In this document: positions 14,974 to 24,993 of the stretch, piece by piece
Numbering within the stretch: position 1 is the stretch's first letter
Layout: each line of letters opens with the position of its first letter
Assembly: GCA_017940185.1 (NCBI GenBank)
Contig: JAGAZE010000023.1
Coordinates: forward strand, 1 to 64,000
DNA length: 64,000 nucleotides
Reading direction: 5' to 3'
Source: Bacteroidaceae bacterium
GTDB taxonomy: Bacteria > Bacteroidota > Bacteroidia > Bacteroidales > Bacteroidaceae
Made by a program: the position numbers and the translations under genes
The notes under the pieces: model-generated
The model's input: only the letters and a program-made list of their open reading frames with translations
Told to the model about the DNA's origin: nothing
Database searches by the model: none

Positions 14974-15524
14974 AACCATCCGACGACAATAATATAGGAA
15001 CGCCCGCGCGCGAGGAATCGCCGCAACTGGTAATCACCAATACCGACAGCACTGCCGACGAGTCACTGTCGCAGGTGGTCGATGCTGAGAAGGAATCTTA
15101 CGAAGTGGTGACTGCCGACACAGCGGGTGATAGCGATACCTCAGAGCGGTCGCTGAAAGAGGTGATACGCGAGGTGGCAGTGGAGGAAGACCACCCCAAT
15201 GCCAGCCAGTTTACGCTGCGCAAGATACTCGGTGGCGACATTCTCAACGCCCGACAGGTGAAGGCGCAGGTGAAACTCATACTGCTTATCACCTTCTTCC
15301 TTCTCATCTACATCAGCAATCGCTACAGCTGTCAGAATGCGCAGATACAGATAGCCAAACTGGAGCAACAGCTGCAAGACATACAGAAGAAGTCTTTGAG
15401 CATGAGCAGTGAACTCACCGAGCTCTCACGCGAAACCAATGTGCTGCAGCAGCTAAAAGCCAACAACGATACGACACTCAAGTCGCTAGAGAAGCCCCCC
15501 TACTACATTAGCGTGAAAGAGTGA
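14970..15524 (+). CDS. ftsL: FtsL-like cell division protein
   Basis: The 184-residue bitopic protein has an acidic cytoplasmic part of about 95 residues, one membrane span (KLILLITFFLLIYISNRY, near 97-115) and an external coiled coil (QIAKLEQQLQDIQKKSLSMSSELTELSRE). The closing ETNVLQQLKANNDTTLKSLEKPPYYISVKE is typical of the Bacteroidota FtsL-like family. FtsL works with FtsQ and FtsB at the division site to activate FtsW/FtsI. The position between rsmH and ftsI supports this. The start is uncertain: the frame begins with TTG overlapping the stop of a mini-ORF. The cytoplasmic tail is longer than in proteobacterial FtsL. Confidence 0.85.
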   Translation: MKPSDDNNIGTPAREESPQLVITNTDSTADESLSQVVDAEKESYEVVTADTAGDSDTSERSLKEVIREVAVEEDHPNASQFTLRKILGGDILNARQVKAQVKLILLITFFLLIYISNRYSCQNAQIQIAKLEQQLQDIQKKSLSMSSELTELSRETNVLQQLKANNDTTLKSLEKPPYYISVKE

Positions 15525-15652
15525 GTGCGATGCCTACAGAGGTGCGCTCAAGTGCGTGCCCTGCCGATTAGCGCCTGATTCCAACGCTACAAAAACATAA
15601 ATCCCCTTCCTACTACCCCATAAACACGGTTTCCGCTACCTACACTCAAAAG

Positions 15653-17821
15653 ATGAGTAAGTTAGACTATAAGAATACGATGCCTCGCTTCATGGTGATT
15701 GTCATTGTGATGGCGCTGCTAGGCATTCTTATCATTGGCAAGGTGTTTCACACCATGACGGTGAAACGCCCCTATTGGGAGAAGGTGTCGTCGCAGCTGA
15801 GCACCGACAGTATCGATGAGCCGGCACAGCGCGGCAACATACTGAGTTGCGACGGGCAGCTCATGGCCAGCACGCTGCCCGAATACCGCGTATATATGGA
15901 CTACAAGGCTGGCGGCGCACGCAAAAGTGCGATGCTGGAGCAGGTGATGGATACCCTCTGCGATGAGTTGCACCGCATCTTCCCCACACAGAGTGCCGAC
16001 GAGTTTCGCACCAACATCTCCGAGGGCTATCGTCAGCAGAAACAGCATAAGGCTCTGTGGCCAAATCGTATAGACTACAACACACTGCAAGAGCTGAAGA
16101 AGCTACCCCTGTTGCGACTATCTCGCAATCATAGCGGCTTTACCGAAGAAGGGAATGCAGCGCGCAAACATCCTTTCGATCAACTGGCCATCCGCACACT
16201 TGGAAACATCTACGGCGACTTGGAAGAACCGCGCAAAGGTTTGGAGGAAGCTTTTGACAGTGTGCTGCGCGGACACAACGGACTTAAGCGTCGCACGAAG
16301 GTGCGCGACCAGATACTCACCACCACGGTGCGCGAACCGGTGAACGGATGCGACATCGTCACCACCCTCGATGTCAATATGCAAGACATTGCCGAGCGCT
16401 CTCTGCGTGAAGAGCTCATTGAGGTAGAGGCCGATGTGGGTGTGGCCATTATCATGGAGGTGGCCACGGGCGACATCAAGGCCATGGTCAACCTCGACCG
16501 TCGCAATGACGGCACCTACAGTGAGCTGTATCCCCATGCTATCGCCGACCTCATGGAACCTGGATCAGTGTTTAAGACGGCAAGCATACTCCTGGCACTC
16601 GACGAGGAAAAGATAGATACCACCAACACCGTTGACTGTATGGGAGGTAGAAAGACGATGTATGGCGCCGAGATGAGAGATGCCAACTGGACTCGCGGAG
16701 GCTATGGCATACTTAAGGTGCCCGACATCATCAAGAAAAGTAGCAACATCGGCGTGAGCACTCTTATCGACAGAGCCTATAGAAATGACCCGCAAGCCTT
16801 TGTCGACGGACTTCATCGCATAGGTATCGGGGCTGACCTGCAACTGCCCTTGCCTGGATATCAACCACCAAAAATCCTTGGACCCAAGGACAGAGAAAAT
16901 GCAATAAAAGCAGGAAAGAAAGTGGTGCCGTGGAGCAAGACCGACCTGCCCTGGATGAGCATAGGCTATGTCACGCAGGTGCCGCCCATATCCACTATCA
17001 CTTTCTACAATGCCATAGCCAACAACGGCAAGATGATGCGCCCGCGCATAGTAAAGGAAATACGCCGCGACGGAAAAGTGGTGGAAGAACTGAAAACCAA
17101 AGTGATGATAGACCGCATTGCCAAAGAGGACGCACTCAACAAGATGCGAGCGATGCTGGAAAAGGTAGTGTCGAAGACAGGCACAGGTAAGAATGCCATG
17201 TCGGAACACTTCAAGGTTGCCGGCAAGACGGGTACGGCACAGATAGCCGGTGGTGGAGGCTACCGCAAGGGTGTGATGAGATACCTGCTCAGCTTCTGCG
17301 GCTACTTTCCTGCCGACAACCCTCGCTACACATGCATTGTGTGCATACAGAAAAACTACGGCGGATCGGGTGGTGTCGTGAGTGGAAAGGTGTTTCACAA
17401 TATTGCCGAAGGCATTATGGCACAAGATGTGGTGATGAAGAAGAAGAGTGCCAACGAACTGAAGTCGCCAGGTCGACTGGTGCCCGACGTGAAGCGCGGC
17501 AACCTGCGCGCCACCGACATTGTGCTCACCAACCTAGGCTTCACCACCTCGGGACAGTGGCAGCAGACACCAGCTACCAACCCGCCCGTGATGGGCACCG
17601 CCACATATAGCAATAAAGCCTACAACTTACAGAAAAGCGCACAATATCAGCGCACGATGATGCCCAATGTGGTGGGCATGGGCGCTCGCGATGCTCTCTA
17701 CCTGCTGGAGCAGCGCGGACTGAAAGTGAAGCTAGAAGGCCGCGGACGCGTGATAGAGCAAAGTGTGCCCGCTGGCGACAAGGTGAAACGCAAACAGACA
17801 GTGACACTGCGAATGGGATAA
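15653..17821 (+). CDS. ftsI: Division transpeptidase (penicillin-binding protein FtsI) with PASTA domain
   Basis: The 722-residue class B penicillin-binding protein crosslinks septal peptidoglycan. One membrane span lies at 13-32 (FMVIVIVMALLGILIIGKVF). The dimerisation domain follows, then the transpeptidase with catalytic S305-x-x-K308 (PGSVFK), SSN at 363-365 and KTGT at 525-528. A PASTA domain closes the protein (MPNVVGMGARDALYLLEQRGLKVKL onward), as is usual for FtsI of this phylum. It lies between ftsL and murE, 128 bp after ftsL. Confidence 0.96.
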   Translation: MSKLDYKNTMPRFMVIVIVMALLGILIIGKVFHTMTVKRPYWEKVSSQLSTDSIDEPAQRGNILSCDGQLMASTLPEYRVYMDYKAGGARKSAMLEQVMDTLCDELHRIFPTQSADEFRTNISEGYRQQKQHKALWPNRIDYNTLQELKKLPLLRLSRNHSGFTEEGNAARKHPFDQLAIRTLGNIYGDLEEPRKGLEEAFDSVLRGHNGLKRRTKVRDQILTTTVREPVNGCDIVTTLDVNMQDIAERSLREELIEVEADVGVAIIMEVATGDIKAMVNLDRRNDGTYSELYPHAIADLMEPGSVFKTASILLALDEEKIDTTNTVDCMGGRKTMYGAEMRDANWTRGGYGILKVPDIIKKSSNIGVSTLIDRAYRNDPQAFVDGLHRIGIGADLQLPLPGYQPPKILGPKDRENAIKAGKKVVPWSKTDLPWMSIGYVTQVPPISTITFYNAIANNGKMMRPRIVKEIRRDGKVVEELKTKVMIDRIAKEDALNKMRAMLEKVVSKTGTGKNAMSEHFKVAGKTGTAQIAGGGGYRKGVMRYLLSFCGYFPADNPRYTCIVCIQKNYGGSGGVVSGKVFHNIAEGIMAQDVVMKKKSANELKSPGRLVPDVKRGNLRATDIVLTNLGFTTSGQWQQTPATNPPVMGTATYSNKAYNLQKSAQYQRTMMPNVVGMGARDALYLLEQRGLKVKLEGRGRVIEQSVPAGDKVKRKQTVTLRMG

Positions 17822-17896
17822 CCCAACACGATACCCACACAGACAATAACACGACACTACACCACTTATAAATACAGAAAACAACACTCAGTCAGA

Positions 17897-19351
17897 ATGA
17901 CCCTCTCCACCCTTCTTGCCGGCATAAAAACTCTCAGCATCACCGGCGATGCGTCAGTAGACATCAGCCACGTAGCCCTCGACTCGCGGCAAGTGAGCCG
18001 CGGCGGACTCTTCGTTGCCATGCGTGGCACGCAATTGGATGGCCACCGCTTCATTGACGCCGTGCTGGCACAGGGAGCAGTTGCCATCGTGTGCGAGGAG
18101 GTGGGCGAATGGGCACACAACACTACGGCCACCATAGTGCAAGTGCCCGACACAGCGCAAGCCGTAGGACCACTGGCAACAGCCTTCCACGGTTATCCGT
18201 CGCGCCGACTCAGTCTGGTAGGCGTGACAGGAACCAACGGAAAAACCACCATCGCCACACTGCTCTACAACATGTTTCGCCAATGGGGTCACCGCTGCGG
18301 ACTCATCTCCACAGTGTGCAACTATATTGACGGGCGTGCCATACCCGCCACGCATACCACACCCGATGCTATTGCACTCAACGACCTGCTGGCACAGATG
18401 GTGGAGGCACAGTGTGAGTATGTGTTTATGGAGTGCAGTTCACATGCCATAGCCCAACACCGCATCGGGGGGCTTACCTTCCGCGGTGGCATCTTCACCA
18501 ACCTCACACGCGACCATCTCGACTTCCACAAGACCTTCGAAAACTATCGCGATGCCAAGAAACTCTTCTTTGACTCGCTTGACCGTAACGCCTTTGCCAT
18601 CACCAATGCCGACGACAAGAATGGCTTGTTTATGACACAAAACACGCGGGCACAGGTGCTGACCTACTCCACGCAACGCATGGCCGACTACCGCGCACGC
18701 ATATTGGAGTGCCACTTCGAGGGCATGTACCTTGACATTGACGGGCAGGAGGTAGGCGTGCAGTTTATCGGGCGCTTCAATGTGAGCAATCTGCTTGCTG
18801 TCTACGCCTGTGCATGCCAATTGGGACGCCAGCGCGACGAGATACTGCTCGCCATGAGCACGCTGCACAGCGTGAGTGGCCGCCTGCAACCCGTGTATGC
18901 CCCCGATGGTCGAGTGGCAGTGGTGGACTATGCCCACACGCCCGATGCATTGGCCAACGTGCTCGCCGCTCTGCACGACGTGCAGAACGGAAAAGGACGC
19001 ATCATCACCGTGTGTGGCGCCGGCGGCAACCGCGATGCGGGAAAACGACCACTTATGGCACAGCAGGCAGCAGCAGGCAGCCACATAGTGATACTCACCA
19101 GCGACAACCCACGCTACGAAGACCCACAAACCATCATCGACGAGATGGCGGCAGGACTCACACCCGCACAAAAGAAGAAGACACTGAGCATCGTCGACCG
19201 TCGGGAAGCCATACGCACAGCATGCACCATGGCACAAAAAGGCGACGTAGTGCTCGTGGCAGGAAAAGGACATGAAGACTATCAGGAAATACAAGGAGTG
19301 AAACACCACTTCAACGACAGCGAAGTGTTGAAAGAGGTGTTTACACAATAA
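17897..19351 (+). CDS. murE: UDP-MurNAc-L-Ala-D-Glu: meso-diaminopimelate ligase
   Basis: The 484-residue Mur ligase adds the third amino acid to the peptidoglycan stem peptide, using ATP. The P-loop is [16 protein letters not shown] near residue 112, followed by [13 protein letters not shown] and [20 protein letters not shown] blocks in the central domain. The motif SDNPRYEDP near residue 402 is the DNPR signature of enzymes that select meso-diaminopimelate, so the stem peptide should carry DAP. A 234-bp gap to mraY follows, where many bacteria carry murF; no murF is present. Confidence 0.96.
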   Translation: MTLSTLLAGIKTLSITGDASVDISHVALDSRQVSRGGLFVAMRGTQLDGHRFIDAVLAQGAVAIVCEEVGEWAHNTTATIVQVPDTAQAVGPLATAFHGYPSRRLSLVGVTGTNGKTTIATLLYNMFRQWGHRCGLISTVCNYIDGRAIPATHTTPDAIALNDLLAQMVEAQCEYVFMECSSHAIAQHRIGGLTFRGGIFTNLTRDHLDFHKTFENYRDAKKLFFDSLDRNAFAITNADDKNGLFMTQNTRAQVLTYSTQRMADYRARILECHFEGMYLDIDGQEVGVQFIGRFNVSNLLAVYACACQLGRQRDEILLAMSTLHSVSGRLQPVYAPDGRVAVVDYAHTPDALANVLAALHDVQNGKGRIITVCGAGGNRDAGKRPLMAQQAAAGSHIVILTSDNPRYEDPQTIIDEMAAGLTPAQKKKTLSIVDRREAIRTACTMAQKGDVVLVAGKGHEDYQEIQGVKHHFNDSEVLKEVFTQ

Positions 19352-19585
19352 ACCCCATCGGCTGAAGAAAGCGTGCCGACAGGGCATTGAAAGGGGAAAC
19401 TATGAATGTGGAATTATCCACCCATGTTAGGCATAATCAGTGATATTGGTGCGCAAGACGGCAGCGATAACCACCCAAAAGGGTAACGCTGGCCACATAG
19501 AACAACAACGGTGACTTCTGACAACTACAGCATTCAGTAACAACACGTACAACAGACCTCTGTTTCAACATAAACTTACGACACT

Positions 19586-20854
19586 ATGCTCTATTATCTC
19601 TTTCGTTTCTTAGAACAATTTGGTGTTCCCGGTGCTCATATCTGGGGCTACATCAGTTTCCGTTCGCTGTTGGCGCTCATCCTCTCGCTCATCATCAGCG
19701 TGTGGTTTGGCAGTTGGTTTATCAAATATCTGAAGCGTAAGCAGATAACCGAGACCTCGCGTGCTGCTGAAATCGATCCGTTTGGTCAGAGCAAGGTGGG
19801 TGTGCCGAGCATGGGCGGTGTCATCATCATTGTGGCCATACTGGTGCCGGTGCTGCTGCTTGGCCGAATGCGCAACATCTACCTCATCCTGATGATTGTC
19901 ACCACGTTGTGGTTGGGCCTGCTGGGCGGACTCGATGACTACATCAAGATATTCCACCACCACAAAGAAGGGCTGAAGGGCAAGTTTAAGATAGTAGGAC
20001 AGGTGGGTTTGGGCCTTATCGTAGGCCTGATGCTCTGGTTGAGTCCTGATGCTAAAATCAATGAGAATGTAGAGATAGAGAAGAATAAGACCGAAGTGGT
20101 GGTCAACCACTCAAAGGAAGCCAAAAAGTCGCTCAAGACCACCATCCCGTTTGTGAAAAACCAGAATCTCGACTATAGCGACCTGATGAGCTTCTTAGGC
20201 GACTACAAGATGGCTGGCGGCTGGATATTGTTTGTGTTGATGGTTATCATCGTAGTGACTGCGGTGTCCAACGGTGCCAATCTCAATGATGGCATGGACG
20301 GCATGTGTGCCGGCAACTCCGCTATCATAGGCGTGGCGGTGGGCATACTGGCCTATGTGAGCAGCCACATAGAGTATGCCGCCTACCTCAACATCATGTA
20401 CATACCCGACAGTCAGGAACTTGTGGTGTTTATGTGTGCCTTTGTGGGTGCATTGATAGGATTCCTGTGGTACAACACGTATCCTGCCCAGGTGTTTATG
20501 GGCGACACCGGTTCACTCACCATCGGCGGCATTATCGCCGTGTCGGCCATCATCATCCACAAAGAGCTGTTGCTGCCACTGCTGTGCGGAATATTCTTCA
20601 TAGAGTCGCTCAGTGTCATCATGCAGGTGGGTTACTACAAGATGGGCAAGCGCAAGGGGCGTAAGCAGCGCATCTTCAAGCGCACACCCATACACGACCA
20701 CTTCCGCACCACCAACGACAAGTTGGTGGAAGGGTGCTCCTACCTGCTCAAGCGTCCGCACAGCGTGATGTATGAAACAAAGATAACGCTACGCTTCTGG
20801 ATAGTGACCATCATCCTGGCAGCCTTAGCCATCATCACACTGAAGGTGAGATGA
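19586..20854 (+). CDS. mraY: Phospho-MurNAc-pentapeptide translocase MraY
   Basis: The 422-residue, ten-span membrane enzyme makes lipid I by joining phospho-MurNAc-pentapeptide to undecaprenyl phosphate. The characteristic blocks are KVGVPSMGGVIIIVAIL near 72, GLLGGLDDYIKIFHHHKEGLKGKFK near 112, SNGANLNDGMDGMCAGNSAI near 230, and FMGDTGSLTIGG and RIFKRTPIHDHF toward the end. A hydrophilic insert of about 50 residues near 155-205 makes it longer than E. coli MraY (360), as usual for Bacteroidota. No promoter stands out in the 234 bp upstream. Confidence 0.97.
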   Translation: MLYYLFRFLEQFGVPGAHIWGYISFRSLLALILSLIISVWFGSWFIKYLKRKQITETSRAAEIDPFGQSKVGVPSMGGVIIIVAILVPVLLLGRMRNIYLILMIVTTLWLGLLGGLDDYIKIFHHHKEGLKGKFKIVGQVGLGLIVGLMLWLSPDAKINENVEIEKNKTEVVVNHSKEAKKSLKTTIPFVKNQNLDYSDLMSFLGDYKMAGGWILFVLMVIIVVTAVSNGANLNDGMDGMCAGNSAIIGVAVGILAYVSSHIEYAAYLNIMYIPDSQELVVFMCAFVGALIGFLWYNTYPAQVFMGDTGSLTIGGIIAVSAIIIHKELLLPLLCGIFFIESLSVIMQVGYYKMGKRKGRKQRIFKRTPIHDHFRTTNDKLVEGCSYLLKRPHSVMYETKITLRFWIVTIILAALAIITLKVR

Positions 20855-20932
20855 CAACACAACAGGATACCAACATTAAGACCAATATTTTACCAAGCAA
20901 TCACATAAATCTACAATTACCCCACAGGTGCA

Positions 20933-22273
20933 ATGATATCACAATTGTCTATCGCAATACTAGGTGCCGCCGAGAGCGGTGTCGGTGCCGCCATTCTGGC
21001 AAAGAAGGAAGGCTACGATGTATGGGTGTCTGACAAAGGCGCAATCAAGCCCCACTACAAAGCCATGCTCGATGAACGTGGCATAGCCTGGGAAGAAGGG
21101 CACCACAGCGAAGAGCGCATACTGCGCGCCAACGAGATAGTGAAGAGTCCGGGCATACCCGAAACGGCACCCATCGTCGTCAAAGCCAAAGAGAAAGGCA
21201 TACCCATCATCAGCGAGATAGAGTTTGCCGGCCGCTACACAGACGCCACGATGATATGTATCACGGGCAGCAACGGAAAGACCACTACCACCTCGCTCAT
21301 TTATCACATCTTCCGCACCGCTGGCTACGACGCCGGACTGGCTGGCAACATTGGCAACTCGCTGGCTCTGCAGGTGGCAGAGCAACCACATAAGTACTAT
21401 ATCATAGAGTTGAGTTCGTTCCAGCTCGACAACATGTACGACTTCCGTGCCCACATTGCCGTACTGCTCAATATCACTCCCGACCATCTCGACCGCTATG
21501 GGGGAGAGATGCAGCGCTATGTGGATGCCAAGATGCGTATCACACAAAACCAGACAACCGACGATGCGTTCATCTATTGGTACGACGACCCCATCATCCG
21601 GCGTGAGCTACAACGCTACGACATACAAGCCGTGAACTGCCCCTTTGCACTCGTAAAGCAAAAGGGGGTGATAGGATACATAGAAAAGGGACAATACACA
21701 ATAGAATACCCTACGCCCTTCAACATGGAGCAGGAGTCGCTGTCGTTACACGGCAAGCACAACATGTACAATTCGTTGGCTGCGGGCATCGCCGCCAATG
21801 TGGCAGGCATCGACAAGGAGGCCATCCGAAAAGCATTGGGCACCTTCCCTGGCGTGGAACACCGGCTGGAATACGTGGCCGATGTGGCAGGTGTGCGCTA
21901 TGTCAACGACTCCAAGGCCACCAATGTCGACGCATGCTGGTATGCCCTTGAGAGCCAGACGCGTCCCACAGTGCTCATCGTGGGCGGACTCGACAAGGGC
22001 AACGACTACAGCCCACTCTTTCCACTCATACGCGAGAAGTGTAAAGCCATCGTCTATCTCGGCGCCGACAACGCCAAGTTGCACGCCACCTTCGACAGCC
22101 TCGGACTGCCCACCTTCGATACCCACAGCATGAAAGACTGTGTGGAAGCATGCGCCAGAGTTGCCACACACGGCGATGTGGTGCTGCTCAGTCCATGCTG
22201 CGCATCGTTCGACCTGTTCAAGAATATGGAAGACAGAGGTGAACAGTTCAAACAACTGGTACGCAATATGTAA
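20933..22273 (+). CDS. murD: UDP-MurNAc-L-alanine: D-glutamate ligase
   Basis: The 446-residue Mur ligase adds D-glutamate to UDP-MurNAc-L-Ala. The N-terminal Rossmann-like segment reads LSIAILGAAESGVGAAILAKKEG, the P-loop ITGSNGKTTTTSLIYHIF is near 113, and NITPDHLDRYGGEMQRYVDAKMRI and the late DSKATNVDACWYAL and GGLDKGNDY blocks are all present. Start at 20933 (MISQLSIAIL) follows mraY by 78 bp. ftsW starts 53 bp after the stop. Confidence 0.97.
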   Translation: MISQLSIAILGAAESGVGAAILAKKEGYDVWVSDKGAIKPHYKAMLDERGIAWEEGHHSEERILRANEIVKSPGIPETAPIVVKAKEKGIPIISEIEFAGRYTDATMICITGSNGKTTTTSLIYHIFRTAGYDAGLAGNIGNSLALQVAEQPHKYYIIELSSFQLDNMYDFRAHIAVLLNITPDHLDRYGGEMQRYVDAKMRITQNQTTDDAFIYWYDDPIIRRELQRYDIQAVNCPFALVKQKGVIGYIEKGQYTIEYPTPFNMEQESLSLHGKHNMYNSLAAGIAANVAGIDKEAIRKALGTFPGVEHRLEYVADVAGVRYVNDSKATNVDACWYALESQTRPTVLIVGGLDKGNDYSPLFPLIREKCKAIVYLGADNAKLHATFDSLGLPTFDTHSMKDCVEACARVATHGDVVLLSPCCASFDLFKNMEDRGEQFKQLVRNM

Positions 22274-22326
22274 AACTAATGGTTACCCCCAGCCACTCAC
22301 ATCCCCATAGCAATCAGAAACCCTAC

Positions 22327-23607
22327 ATGCAGAAATCGGTCAACAATCTTTTTAAAGGCGACAAAGTGATATGGATGGTACTGTTCTTTCTCTTTGTGAT
22401 AAGCATTATCGAGGTGTTCAGTGCCTCGAGTTCGCTGTCGTATAAGGGAGGCAACTACTGGGGTCCTGTCATCAAGCACACCGGATTGTTGCTTGTGGGC
22501 TTGGGTGCCGCCATAGTGTTGCAGAACATACCTTGCAAAAACTTCCGTGTGCTCACTCCCTTGTTGTTGCTCTTCTCGTTCATCACGCTCGTCTATGTGC
22601 TTGTGCTCGGCGAGCGTACCAACGACGGTGCCCGATGGATGAGCCTCATGGGCATCGCCTTTCAGCCCTCGGAGGTGGGCAAGGGGGCATTGGTGTTTGC
22701 TGCAGCGCAGATACTAAGTTCGCTGCAGACTGAACATGGGGCCGAGCAGCGCGCATGCAAGTACATACTCATCACCTCGTCGTTTATCATCCTGCCCATA
22801 GCATTGGAAAATCTGTCCACCGCTCTGCTCATCGTCATTGTGCTGCTCCTCATGATGTTTATCGGGCGCGTGCCAGGCAAAACCATAGGCAAGGTTATGG
22901 GGATTTTTATGCTAGCGGGCTTGGTGTTCGTAGTCTTTGTACTCGCCTTCGGACACGAAGAGAAGGAGCAACAGCTCGCCGACCCCACCGTCACGACAAC
23001 ACAGGTGGTGACGCAGAGCGAAAAACGCACCGGAATGCTGCACCGCTTCGACACATGGAAATCCAGAATACTGTCTTTCCTTCAACCTAAAGACTATCCC
23101 CCTGAGGACTATCCCATCGACGAAAAGGCACAGGAAGGCCACTCCGCCATCGCCATCGCCTCGGCACATTTCTTTGGAAAAGGACCCGGTAACTCCGTGG
23201 AACGGGACTATCTGCCGCAAGCCTTCTCCGACTTCATCTATGCCATCGTCATTGAAGAGCTCGGACTGTTAGGCGCCATAGTGGTGCTGATGCTCTATAT
23301 CATACTGCTGGTGAGAAGCGGAAAGATAGCCAGCCGCTGCGAGAACAACTTTCCAGCCTATCTGGCCATGGGACTGTCGCTGCTGCTCGTCACACAGGCT
23401 ATGTTCAACATGCTCGTGGCAGTAGGGCTGGGGCCCGTCACCGGACAACCATTGCCGCTCATCAGCAAGGGAGGAACATCGTCGATAATCAACTGTTGCT
23501 ACATAGGCATCATACTGAGCATCAGCCGCTCGGCAAAAAAGAACGAAACCGCCTATGAGAAGACTGCGACATCCAGACGCAAACTCTCGGCTGCAGCCAC
23601 ATCATGA
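22327..23607 (+). CDS. ftsW: Lipid II glycan polymerase FtsW (SEDS family)
   Basis: The 426-residue integral membrane protein polymerises lipid II into septal glycan together with FtsI. It has about ten spans; signatures include VFSASSSLSYKGGNYWG early on, ERTNDGARWMSLMGIAFQPSEVGKGALV near 110, and the closing TGQPLPLISKGGTSSIINCCYIGIILSISR. The start MQKSVNNLFKGDKVIWMV at 22327 is preferred; an in-frame ATG at 22279 would add 16 unlikely residues. The long periplasmic loop between spans 7 and 8 includes an acidic PPEDYPIDEKAQEGHS stretch. Confidence 0.95.
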   Translation: MQKSVNNLFKGDKVIWMVLFFLFVISIIEVFSASSSLSYKGGNYWGPVIKHTGLLLVGLGAAIVLQNIPCKNFRVLTPLLLLFSFITLVYVLVLGERTNDGARWMSLMGIAFQPSEVGKGALVFAAAQILSSLQTEHGAEQRACKYILITSSFIILPIALENLSTALLIVIVLLLMMFIGRVPGKTIGKVMGIFMLAGLVFVVFVLAFGHEEKEQQLADPTVTTTQVVTQSEKRTGMLHRFDTWKSRILSFLQPKDYPPEDYPIDEKAQEGHSAIAIASAHFFGKGPGNSVERDYLPQAFSDFIYAIVIEELGLLGAIVVLMLYIILLVRSGKIASRCENNFPAYLAMGLSLLLVTQAMFNMLVAVGLGPVTGQPLPLISKGGTSSIINCCYIGIILSISRSAKKNETAYEKTATSRRKLSAAATS

Positions 23608-23715
23608 TCACGATGCACAATCATGCCCCACACATAAAAGATATTTAACGACCCACTAAGCGGCATACAACAAGAAAAATGGCTGCAACATATTGCAACA
23701 ACACATTTTAATGCC

Positions 23716-23723
23716 TACATTTG
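23716..23723 (+). promoter_or_regulatory. Probable internal promoter before murG
   Basis: TACATTTG at 23716-23723 is a perfect -7 box, with a TTG at 23693-23695 about 20 bases upstream as a partial -33 element. It lies in the 227-bp gap between ftsW and murG and would give a leader of about 105 bases. Confidence 0.5.
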
Positions 23724-23834
23724 CAGGAAATTAGCTCCCACCCCGATACTGCGTCGCCACCAGCCGCAAAACGAGCGACAAAAAACACGAGCGCAGATAT
23801 TGAGCAACACCCGACAAAACGCACACACCACACC

Positions 23835-24947
23835 ATGAGTCAACCAATAAGAGTAATCATTAGCGGCGGTGGCACAGGAGGCCACATCTTCCCTGCTGTG
23901 TCGATAGCTAACGCCATACGCGAAATGCATCCTGACGCAGCCATCCACTTTGTGGGAGCCGAAGGCAGAATGGAGATGCAGCGCGTGCCGGCAGAAGGAT
24001 ACTCCATCGACGGACTCCCCATACGAGGCTTCGACAGAAAACATCTGTGGAAAAACTTAGCAGTGCTCTACAAGATATGGGTGAGCCAGCGCAAGGCCAA
24101 GCGTATACTGAAAAACTTTAAACCTGATGTTGCCGTTGGCGTGGGAGGCTATGCCAGCGGACCCACACTCAACAAGGCGGCGGCAATGGGCATACCATGC
24201 CTATTGCAAGAGCAAAACTCCTATGCAGGAGTGACCAACAAACTGCTAGCCAAGAAGGCACAGGTGATATGTGTGGCCTACGAAGGCATGGAACGCTTCT
24301 TCCCCAAAGAGAAGATACTTCTCACCGGCAATCCCGTGCGCCAGGCATTGCTCAACAATCAGCTCACCCGCGAACAGGCCGTGCAGGCATTGGGCTTCGA
24401 TGCACAACGCCCCGTGCTGCTCATCGTGGGAGGAAGCCTCGGAGCAAAGACTCTCAACGACAGCGTGGTGCAACAACTGCAACTCATCAGAGAAAGCAAC
24501 GTGCAGGTGCTGTGGCAGACGGGAAAATACTATCATAAGGCACTGGAAGAACAGTTCCAAGCCGATGGCGCCCTGCCCGCCAACCTGCATATGACCGACT
24601 TCATAGCCGACATGGGCACCGCCTATCGTGCCGCCGATCTCGTGGTGAGCCGCGCAGGAGCAGGAAGCATCTCGGAGTTCTGCCTCATAGGTAAACCCGT
24701 GATACTTGTGCCCAGTCCCAATGTGGCAGAAGACCACCAGACAAAAAACGCACAGGCACTAGTAGACAAACAGGCAGCCATCATGATACGCGATGCCGAC
24801 GCACGACAGCAACTGTTACCCACAGCAATCAAGGTGATAGCTGACAAGGCACAACTGCAACAACTCAGCAGCAACATTCTCAACATGGCACTGCCACACT
24901 CGGCCGAGACCATCGCAAAAGAGGTGATACGCCTCGCACAACAATAA
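23835..24947 (+). CDS. murG: Lipid II synthase MurG (GlcNAc transferase)
   Basis: The 370-residue peripheral membrane glycosyltransferase turns lipid I into lipid II by adding GlcNAc from UDP-GlcNAc. Family blocks: VIISGGGTGGHIFPAVSIANAI at the N-terminus, VGVGGYASGPTLNKAAAMGIPCLLQEQNSYAGVTNKLLA near 100, GGSLGAKTLN near 200, and AADLVVSRAGAGSISEFCLIGKPVILVPSPNVAEDHQTKNA near 275. The start at 23835 (MSQPIRVIISGGG) is chosen over an ATG 114 bp upstream that lies inside the promoter. murC follows after 46 bp. Confidence 0.96.
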   Translation: MSQPIRVIISGGGTGGHIFPAVSIANAIREMHPDAAIHFVGAEGRMEMQRVPAEGYSIDGLPIRGFDRKHLWKNLAVLYKIWVSQRKAKRILKNFKPDVAVGVGGYASGPTLNKAAAMGIPCLLQEQNSYAGVTNKLLAKKAQVICVAYEGMERFFPKEKILLTGNPVRQALLNNQLTREQAVQALGFDAQRPVLLIVGGSLGAKTLNDSVVQQLQLIRESNVQVLWQTGKYYHKALEEQFQADGALPANLHMTDFIADMGTAYRAADLVVSRAGAGSISEFCLIGKPVILVPSPNVAEDHQTKNAQALVDKQAAIMIRDADARQQLLPTAIKVIADKAQLQQLSSNILNMALPHSAETIAKEVIRLAQQ

Positions 24948-24993
24948 TTGCAGCACACACGCTCAACAACAATACAAGCACAGCATAGCTCAC

